A DNA stretch of 11,300 nt. Origin: Bryobacterales bacterium (lineage in GTDB: Bacteria > Acidobacteriota > Terriglobia > Bryobacterales > Bryobacteraceae). This document shows, in pieces, positions 6,643 through 11,300 of this stretch (the stretch's first letter is position 1; every line of letters starts with the position of its first letter). Both the position numbers and the translations under genes were made by a program. The notes beneath the pieces were generated by a model, which saw nothing but the letters and a program-made list of their open reading frames with translations, was not told where the DNA came from and made no database searches. The stretch covers positions 1 through 11,300 of the forward strand of contig DNFG01000083.1 in NCBI GenBank assembly GCA_003487005.1, read 5' to 3'.

Positions 6643-7464
6643 ATGCCTTTGTCTCAGGTCATCGTTCTCGCGATTCTTCAGGGATTCACGGAGTTTCTAC
6701 CGATTAGCAGTTCGGCGCATCTGGCGCTGGTGCCGTGGCTGACGGGCTGGAAGGATCAAGGGCTCACATTCGACATCGCTTTACATTTCGGCACTCTGGC
6801 GGCGGTCTTGATCTACTTCTTCCGAGATTGGGTGCAGATTCTGGGGCAGGGGTTGAGCGGGAGGGCACTGGGGCCGGATGAAGGGATCGGGCGGAATCCG
6901 CGGTTACTGTGGATGCTGGCGGCGGCGACGTTGCCGGTGGGGTTGGCGGGGATCCTGGGCAAGGAGGCGGTGGAGACGACGCTGCGTTCGCCGTATGTCA
7001 TTGGAACGATGTTGATTCTGGTGGGCGTCTTGATGGGCTGGGCTGACCGGCGGCGACAGGGGGGTCGCGGGTTGGGGGATGTTTCGTGGGTGGACGCGCT
7101 GTCGATCGGCGCGGCGCAGGCGCTGGCGGTGATCCCGGGGACGTCGCGCAGCGGAATCACTATCACGGCGGGACTGTTCCGGGGGATGGAAAGGGCGGAA
7201 GCGGCGCGGTTTTCGTTTCTGTTGTCGACACCCGCGATCGGGGGGGCGGCTGTGCTGGCGTTCCGTGACCTGATGAAGGCGGGCGGGGTGCCGGCGGGGG
7301 AGATGACGGCATTCGTGGTGGGGATTCTGGTGAGCGCGGTGACGGGTTGCGTGGTGATATCGCTGTTTTTACGGTTTCTGAAGCGGTTCAATCTTCAGTT
7401 TTTCGTTGCATACCGGATTCTGTTCGGTATACTGGTGTTGGCTTTGGCTTTCTTTCGCCGGTAA
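6643..7464 (+). CDS. uppP: Undecaprenyl-diphosphatase UppP/BacA (273 aa)
   Basis: Integral inner-membrane enzyme that dephosphorylates undecaprenyl diphosphate to recycle the lipid carrier for peptidoglycan and other wall polymers; high levels give bacitracin resistance in model species. Both family signatures are intact: QGFTEFLPISSSAHL (13-27) with E17 and H26, and PGTSRSGITI (165-174) with the essential-type arginine R169. Hydrophobic segments are visible at about 43-60, 88-105, 118-133, 152-165, 192-208, 222-244 and 251-271. The length matches the usual 260-280 aa. ATG 6643 is the only sensible start; upstream codons in this frame are antisense to pyk. There is no Shine-Dalgarno. ftsK starts 6 bp after the stop, so the two are surely co-transcribed. 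Confidence 0.96.
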   Translation: MPLSQVIVLAILQGFTEFLPISSSAHLALVPWLTGWKDQGLTFDIALHFGTLAAVLIYFFRDWVQILGQGLSGRALGPDEGIGRNPRLLWMLAAATLPVGLAGILGKEAVETTLRSPYVIGTMLILVGVLMGWADRRRQGGRGLGDVSWVDALSIGAAQALAVIPGTSRSGITITAGLFRGMERAEAARFSFLLSTPAIGGAAVLAFRDLMKAGGVPAGEMTAFVVGILVSAVTGCVVISLFLRFLKRFNLQFFVAYRILFGILVLALAFFRR

Positions 7465-7470
7465 GGCGAA

Positions 7471-9960
7471 ATGAGGCAGGACATACTGACACGGTTCCCC
7501 CGGCTCCAGGAGCTGATGGGGGTAGTGTTTCTCTTCGCCGCTATCGGGTTCGTAGTTGCGCTGGCGACCTACGATCCGGGCGACCCCTCCCTGAATACAG
7601 CGACGGCGCTCCATCCGCCGGAGAACGCAATCGGCGTGATCGGTTCGCACTTAGCGGATCTCTGCTTCCAGTGTGTGGGCTTCGCGGCCTGGGCGTTGCC
7701 TCTGATTCTGGGGATGGTGGGGTACCAGTGGCTGCGGCGGCGGGAAGTGCGATCGCCGCTGGAGCGTGTGGTTGGGTACAGCGTGATGATGGCGGCGCTG
7801 GCGGCGGGGGCAGCGATTGTGGCGCCGTTCCAGGATGCCGCGCAGGGCTATGCGACGGGCGGGGTGGCCGGCCATTTGCTGGCGACGACGCTGACGGCAT
7901 CGCTGAACGTGACGGGATCGCTGCTGCTGCTGGCCGCGTTGCTGGTGATCTCGTTGTATCTGGTATCGACTTTCTCTCTCTCCTCCGCCGGGGACGCCAT
8001 GGAAGGGTGGCTTTTGTCTCATTTCCAGCATTGGCGTCGCCGGAAGCGCGACACGGGGGAGAAAACTGAGCTCGGGCTGGCGACATCCTCCTACGCCAGT
8101 AGTGAGCCAGTCGCGCATTACAACCTGCAGGACAACCGGAGTCCGGGTCTGGCGGCCGCTGCTGCGGCTGCCGGCCCGGGTTCGGCCCATGGCGGGTTCG
8201 CGGGGCAGGATCATCGGGAAGAGTACGCGTATGCAGGGGGACTGGGAGCATTGCCGATCCGGGATCAGGTGATGGCTCAGGAAGCGGCCGCCTATCTGCA
8301 TCGGGGGGGCGGCGCCGCCGTGGACGACGTGCCCCCGTGGGAAGAGACGCCTGCCGCCGGGGATGAAGAGATTCCGATTCACGCCTTTGAAGAGCCTGAA
8401 CCCGAAGCGGCGATTACGCCGCCCCCCCCGGAACCACGCAAGGCGAAACGGCAGAGCGAGCCGACGTTGCCGACCTGTTTCCAGCTGCCGCCGACGAAGC
8501 TGCTGAGTCCGCCGGCGGGCCGTGAAGCCTACGACTCGTTCGAACTGAAGGAGATCGCGGGGCGGATCAAGGAAAAGCTGGAAGAGTTCAATGTCCGTGG
8601 CAACGTGGTGCAGATCAACCCGGGGCCGGTGGTGACGACGTTTGAGTTCAAGCCGGACGCGGGCGTCAAAATTGCAAAAATCACGACATTGAGCGAGGAT
8701 TTGTGTCTCGGTTTGCAGGCGGAATCGATTCTGATCGAGCGGATTCCGGGCAAGCCGACGGTGGGCATCGAGGTGCCGAACACGCGCCGGGAGACGATCA
8801 GTCTGCGGCAGGTGCTGGAATCAGCGGAGTTTCAGGAGGCCTCTTCGCGGCTGACGATCGCGATGGGGAAGGACATCAGTGGGCGGATTCGGATCTCCGA
8901 ACTGGAGAAGATGCCCCACCTGCTGATCGCGGGGTCGACGGGATCGGGCAAGAGCGTGATGTTGAACACGCTGATCATGTCGGTGATCTACAAGTCGACG
9001 CCGGAGGAAGTCCGGATGATCATGGTGGATCCGAAGCGGGTGGAGTTGGGGATCTACGACGGGATTCCGCACCTGCTGACGCCGGTGATCACGGAGCCGA
9101 AGAAGGCAGTGAACGCGCTGCGCAACGCGGTGCTGGAGATGGAACGGCGGCTGAAGCTGCTGGCGAGCTATGGCGTGCGCAACATCGACCAGTTCAACCG
9201 GAAGATCCAGAAGTTGCGGGAGCGGCCGCTGGAGTTGTTCGTGGACGACGCGGGCCCGGACGTGGCGGAGCCCGAGAAGCCGCTGCCGTACATCCTGATT
9301 GTGATCGACGAGTTGGCGGATTTGATGATGCTGGAGCGCGCGGGGGTGGAAGAGAGCGTGATCCGGCTGGCTCAGATGGCGCGCGCGGTGGGGATTCACC
9401 TGGTGCTGGCGACGCAGCGGCCGAGCGTGGACGTGATCACTGGCCTGATCAAGGCGAACTTCCCGGCGCGGATCAGCTTCCGGGTGGCGACGCGGGTGGA
9501 TTCGCGGACGGTACTGGACGTGATGGGCGCGGAGCATTTGCTGGGGCGGGGCGACATGCTGTTCCTGCCGCCGGGGTCGTCAAGGCTGATCCGGGTGCAC
9601 GGAGCATTCGTGACGGAGACGGAGATTACCGAGGTGGTGGACTACTGGCGGAATCAGGCGGCGCCGGATTACGACCAGAGTTATCTGATTGCGCCGCCAT
9701 CGGACGAGGACGAACCGGCGGAGGAGTTTGACGGGGACGAGGATCCGATGTACCGCGATGCGGTGAAGGTGGTGCTCGAGATGGGGAAAGCATCGACGTC
9801 GATTCTGCAGCGGCGGTTGCGCCTGGGCTACGGGCGCGCGGCGCGGATTCTGGACATGATGCAGCGGGACGGAGTGATTGGTCCACCGGACGGCAGCCGG
9901 CCGCGCGAGGTACTGCGGCGCCCCGACTGGCTGGACGAGGTGGAAACGGCTTTGCGCTGA
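7471..9960 (+). CDS. ftsK: DNA translocase FtsK/SpoIIIE (829 aa)
   Basis: Septum-anchored, ATP-driven pump that moves chromosome ends into daughter cells and helps dimer resolution. Order of parts: a four-segment membrane domain (about 15-33, 65-86, 103-120, 147-169); a low-complexity Ala/Pro/Glu linker (about 190-345); the alpha part (about 355-450); the RecA-like motor with Walker A GSTGSGKS (488-495), VDPKRVELGIY (519-529) and Walker B LIVIDELADLM (609-619); an ATQRPSVDVITG stretch (647-658); and a C-terminal winged-helix gamma domain (about 757-815, with ILQRRLRLGYGRAARILD) that in relatives reads orienting DNA motifs. All motor motifs are intact. The linker is short compared with E. coli FtsK (over 1,300 aa), closer to SpoIIIE-size proteins. 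AAGG overlaps the uppP stop 4 nt before the ATG. A strong terminator follows directly. Confidence 0.97.
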   Translation: MRQDILTRFPRLQELMGVVFLFAAIGFVVALATYDPGDPSLNTATALHPPENAIGVIGSHLADLCFQCVGFAAWALPLILGMVGYQWLRRREVRSPLERVVGYSVMMAALAAGAAIVAPFQDAAQGYATGGVAGHLLATTLTASLNVTGSLLLLAALLVISLYLVSTFSLSSAGDAMEGWLLSHFQHWRRRKRDTGEKTELGLATSSYASSEPVAHYNLQDNRSPGLAAAAAAAGPGSAHGGFAGQDHREEYAYAGGLGALPIRDQVMAQEAAAYLHRGGGAAVDDVPPWEETPAAGDEEIPIHAFEEPEPEAAITPPPPEPRKAKRQSEPTLPTCFQLPPTKLLSPPAGREAYDSFELKEIAGRIKEKLEEFNVRGNVVQINPGPVVTTFEFKPDAGVKIAKITTLSEDLCLGLQAESILIERIPGKPTVGIEVPNTRRETISLRQVLESAEFQEASSRLTIAMGKDISGRIRISELEKMPHLLIAGSTGSGKSVMLNTLIMSVIYKSTPEEVRMIMVDPKRVELGIYDGIPHLLTPVITEPKKAVNALRNAVLEMERRLKLLASYGVRNIDQFNRKIQKLRERPLELFVDDAGPDVAEPEKPLPYILIVIDELADLMMLERAGVEESVIRLAQMARAVGIHLVLATQRPSVDVITGLIKANFPARISFRVATRVDSRTVLDVMGAEHLLGRGDMLFLPPGSSRLIRVHGAFVTETEITEVVDYWRNQAAPDYDQSYLIAPPSDEDEPAEEFDGDEDPMYRDAVKVVLEMGKASTSILQRRLRLGYGRAARILDMMQRDGVIGPPDGSRPREVLRRPDWLDEVETALR

Positions 9961-9965
9961 CGCTT

Positions 9966-10013
9966 GAACCCCCGGGGGCCAACACCTGAGCCAGGTCCCC
10001 GGGGTTCTTTTTT
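9966..10013 (+). terminator. Rho-independent terminator of uppP-ftsK
   Basis: Begins 6 nt after the ftsK stop. GAACCCCCGGGG (from 9966) pairs with CCCCGGGGTTC (ending 10007) with one bulged base. An inner perfect stem ACCTG-AGC-CAGGT (9984-9996) caps it, and CTTTTTT (10007-10013) follows. The shape and T-run are textbook for intrinsic termination in the plus direction. Confidence 0.9.
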
Positions 10014-10057
10014 GCGCTTGCGAACTTTGGCGGGGGGATGTCTCCGTGCGCAGAGAC

Positions 10058-10093
10058 AAAAACGGCCGGTTGCGTCTGCCTCGCAACCGGCCG
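10058..10093 (-). terminator. Minus-strand intrinsic terminator, perfect 12-bp stem
   Basis: CGGCCGGTTGCG (10063-10074) and CGCAACCGGCCG (10082-10093) are exact inverse complements around the 7-nt loop TCTGCCT. Read on the minus strand the stem is followed at once by TTTTT (10062-10058) then GTCTC. On the plus strand the stem is followed by GCAAGAGG with no T-run, so the polarity is minus. No protein gene lies upstream on that strand, which implies a non-coding transcript. Confidence 0.7.
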
Positions 10094-10170
10094 GCAAGAG
10101 GATTGAGGCGGAGTGGCCCCTGATCAAAACCGCGGAGAGCGAAATGGTTAACTAAAGCTCAACTCTCCGT
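10058..10170 (-). ncRNA. Candidate small RNA of about 113 nt, not identified
   Basis: Bounded by the promoter at 10204-10176 and the terminator at 10093-10058 on the minus strand. The predicted transcript starts near 10170-10168. Its 5' end forms a stem CGGAGAG (10169-10163) with CUCUCCG (10139-10133) around a 23-nt loop, with an alternative inner pairing GAGC (10160-10157) / GCUC (10140-10137). A less structured pyrimidine-rich middle (about 10130-10094) contains CUCCGCCUC and UCCUC, which resemble anti-Shine-Dalgarno seeds. The 3' end is the terminator hairpin. I find no ORF of note on it and none of the hallmarks I can recall of SRP RNA, tmRNA, 6S or RNase P RNA. Both ends are sequence-supported; existence and function are inference. 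The alternative is a terminator hairpin that simply insulates the convergent strand. Confidence 0.45.
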
Positions 10171-10175
10171 CTTTG

Positions 10176-10204
10176 AGTATACGGGGACCGCGGGCGCAAT
10201 GCAA
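10176..10204 (-). promoter_or_regulatory. Minus-strand promoter in the ftsK-epimerase gap
   Basis: On the minus strand, TTGCAT (10204-10199, keeps the TTG core) and TATACT (10181-10176, five of six to TATAAT) are exactly 17 bp apart. Immediately upstream lies an A/T-rich stretch with AAAAAA and ATTAAT (about 10224-10205), like an UP element and unusual in this GC-rich DNA. It points away from the epimerase gene and toward the hairpin at 10093-10058, so it cannot serve either neighbouring protein gene. Confidence 0.5.
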
Positions 10205-10264
10205 CATTTTTTGCCATTAATGTTTGAAACGGAAAACGATGATCCCGGTGCGCGGGTGGGGTGG

Positions 10265-10292
10265 TTGCTTTCAGGCATGGCCGTGCGATAGA
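10265..10292 (+). promoter_or_regulatory. Weak candidate promoter for the epimerase gene
   Basis: TTGCTT (10265-10270) and GATAGA (10287-10292) are 16 bp apart and would give a leader of about 80 nt to the ATG at 10380. The -10 match is only three of six, so this is a guess guided by position. No better pair is seen in 10210-10370. Confidence 0.22.
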
Positions 10293-10379
10293 ACCGACGC
10301 AGGCCCATCGTCCCGATGACTCGCGGGGATTCCAGCGCGTCGGAGCGGGAGAGCGCGGGGCCTGGCGGAGACGGTCATC

Positions 10380-11219
10380 ATGAAACTCGGATTGAACACA
10401 CTATTATTTACCGCGGGCTTCGACCGCGAGCATTTGTCCCTGCTTCCCAAGGTGAAGCAGTGGGGCTTTGACGGCATCGAGATCGCGCGTTTCGCCTTCG
10501 ACGGGTTCCCGGCGGGCGAGATCGGACAGGCGGCCCGGGACGAGGGTCTGGAGGTGACGTTCTGTTCGGCGTTGACGGGCGACACGTCGCTGGTGAGCGA
10601 CGACGCGACGACGCGGCAGCGGGCGCTGGACTTCCTGAAGCAGGGGTTGGACACTGCGCGCGAGATTGGGTCGCCGGTCTTTCTGGGGCCATTCTGCGCG
10701 CCGGTGGGTCAATTGCCGGGGCGGCGGCCGAACGAGGCGGAGTGGGGGTGGGCGGTGGAAGGTTTGGCCGCCGCCGCGGAGCATGCCGCCGCGGTGGGGG
10801 TCCGGATTGCGAACGAGCCATTGAACCGGTTCGAGACGTACTTCCTGAATACCGCGGGGCGGGCGGTGGAACTGTGCGAAGCGGTGGGGAGCGGGAGTCA
10901 CGGGATTCTGTTTGACACGTTCCATGCCAACATCGAGGAGCGGTCGCTGGGGGCGGCGCTGCGGGCCTGTGGGGGGCATCTGGCGCACGTGCATGCCTGT
11001 GAGAATGACCGGGGGGCGCCGGGGTCGGGGCATGTGCCGTGGGCGGAAGTATTTGCGGTGTTGAAGGAGATGGATTACCAGGGTTGGGTGGTGATCGAGA
11101 GTTTTGGCGCGCGGATTCCGGAAATTGCCGCCGCGGCTTGCATCTGGCGCGACCTGGCGGAGAGCCCGGAAGCGCTGGCGCGGGAAGGACTGAGGTTCCT
11201 TCGCAATGGGCTCGGCTGA
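10380..11219 (+). CDS. Ketose 3-epimerase (D-tagatose/D-psicose 3-epimerase family), 279 aa
   Basis: A TIM-barrel sugar isomerase/epimerase of the xylose-isomerase-like superfamily, most like the metal-dependent ketose 3-epimerases that interconvert sugars such as fructose/psicose or tagatose/sorbose at C3. Residues lining up with the known Agrobacterium psicose epimerase site are all present with identical spacing: metal ligands E146, D179, H205 and E240, and substrate-side E152 and R211. They sit in NEPLNRFETYFLNT (145-158), LFDTFHANIEE (177-187), HVHACENDRG (203-212) and VVIESF (237-242). No signal peptide is seen, so it is cytosolic. Length is near the family norm of about 290. The start ATG has GGAG 9 nt upstream. 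The next gene overlaps its end by 14 bp, suggesting an operon. The true substrate cannot be read from sequence; related inosose or hydroxypyruvate isomerase roles are less likely. Confidence 0.88.
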   Translation: MKLGLNTLLFTAGFDREHLSLLPKVKQWGFDGIEIARFAFDGFPAGEIGQAARDEGLEVTFCSALTGDTSLVSDDATTRQRALDFLKQGLDTAREIGSPVFLGPFCAPVGQLPGRRPNEAEWGWAVEGLAAAAEHAAAVGVRIANEPLNRFETYFLNTAGRAVELCEAVGSGSHGILFDTFHANIEERSLGAALRACGGHLAHVHACENDRGAPGSGHVPWAEVFAVLKEMDYQGWVVIESFGARIPEIAAAACIWRDLAESPEALAREGLRFLRNGLG

Positions 11220-11300
11220 GCGGACGCGGAGACAGTTTCTGGCGGCGGGGGCGGCGGCGGGTGAGTCCTCCTCGTCTTCGTCGTCGTCGGCCTCGGCGGT
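11206..11300 (+). CDS. Start of a probable Tat-exported protein (cut by window edge)
   Basis: ATG 11206 overlaps the last 14 bp of the epimerase gene in another frame, with GAGG 10 nt upstream (11192-11195). The first 31 codons stay open to the edge and begin MGSAERTRRQFLAAGAAAG, a twin-arginine motif (RRQFL) followed by a short alanine-rich core, typical of Tat signal peptides on cofactor-binding oxidoreductases and similar secreted proteins. The core then breaks into GE followed by eight serines and ASA, which is odd for a Tat core that normally stays hydrophobic for 12-20 residues. It may be a real low-complexity linker, a frame error, or poor sequence at a contig end. The function cannot be assigned. 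Confidence 0.5.
   Translation, partial: MGSAERTRRQFLAAGAAAGESSSSSSSSASA

Larger units (their letters stand above)
9961..10379. other. 419-bp intergenic region between ftsK and the epimerase gene
   Basis: No convincing ORF is present. Contents from left to right: the ftsK terminator (9966-10013); a small hairpin TGTCTC-8 nt-GAGACA (10039-10058); a perfect 12-bp hairpin with a minus-strand T-tract (10058-10093); a candidate minus-strand small RNA with its promoter (10058-10204); an AT-rich stretch (about 10199-10240) that stands out from the GC-rich surroundings; a minor CATCG-TCC-CGATG hairpin (10306-10318); and the ribosome site of the next gene (GGAG, 10367-10370). On the plus strand CTCAA (10158-10162) can also pair with TTGAG (10173-10177), competing with the CGGAGAG/CTCTCCG stem. 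Confidence 0.7.

Noticed and set aside
7651..8382. Minus-strand frames of over 200 codons across the first third of ftsK
   Set aside because: Arg/Pro/His-rich shadows of the FtsK membrane and linker region with no recognisable domain.
10133..10177. Riboswitch-like pair of competing hairpins on the plus strand upstream of the epimerase
   Set aside because: The stems are 200 bp from the start codon, no plus-strand promoter is visible before them, and the same DNA is better explained by the minus-strand small-RNA unit.
10404..11300. Minus-strand frame antisense to the epimerase, open to the right edge, with an acidic run (ADDDEDEED) near 11290
   Set aside because: Most of it is Pro/Arg-rich shadow of a well-supported epimerase gene. 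The acidic run is just the reverse of the TCG/TCC repeat. It would matter only if sequence beyond the edge showed a real minus-strand gene entering here.
1..11300. Search for mobile elements, CRISPR arrays, prophage or defence genes
   Set aside because: No transposase, integrase or terminase-like protein, no regularly spaced repeats and no terminal inverted repeats were seen; the single tRNA shows no duplicated 3' end that would mark an integrated element.

Overview
This window looks like ordinary chromosome from a GC-rich, free-living bacterium with a diderm-type housekeeping set. It holds one tRNA, seven complete protein genes that can be assigned to families, one TPR-like exported protein, and the first codons of a ninth protein cut by the right edge. 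Gene content, third-position G/C use and protein style fit an Acidobacteriota (Solibacter/Bryobacter-like) genome. That assignment is inference only; no marker in the window proves it. I see no phage, transposon, CRISPR, toxin or defence genes.

Layout, left to right. Positions 1-160 hold a tRNA-Ala(GGC) on the minus strand with its own promoter. An HD-domain hydrolase (+, 178-768) converges on a TPR-like secreted protein (-, 753-1580), overlapping it by 16 bp. A minus-strand unit then runs pyruvate kinase (6590-5166), a MOSC-domain protein (5152-4643) and the glutamine synthetase adenylyltransferase GlnE (4604-1698), with gaps of only 13 and 38 bp. A 52-bp divergent gap separates pyk from a plus-strand pair, uppP (6643-7464) and ftsK (7471-9960), which lie 6 bp apart and end at a clear intrinsic terminator. 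After a 419-bp intergenic region comes a ketose 3-epimerase (10380-11219), overlapped by the start of a probable Tat-exported protein that runs off the window.

How the genes relate. pyk (lower glycolysis) and glnE (nitrogen control of glutamine synthetase) share a likely transcript with a MOSC protein of unknown substrate. uppP (lipid-carrier recycling for the cell wall) and ftsK (chromosome translocation at the septum) form an envelope and division pair. The epimerase and the Tat protein look like the start of a sugar-related operon.

The most interesting unannotated signal is in the ftsK-epimerase gap. A minus-strand promoter (TTGCAT, 17 bp, TATACT, with an AT-rich upstream stretch) is followed about 110 nt later by a perfect 12-bp hairpin and a U-tract. 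This is a complete small-RNA transcription unit with no ORF on it. A second, window-wide signal is a strong G excess on the plus strand in genes of both directions, which switches third codon positions between G (plus genes) and C (minus genes).
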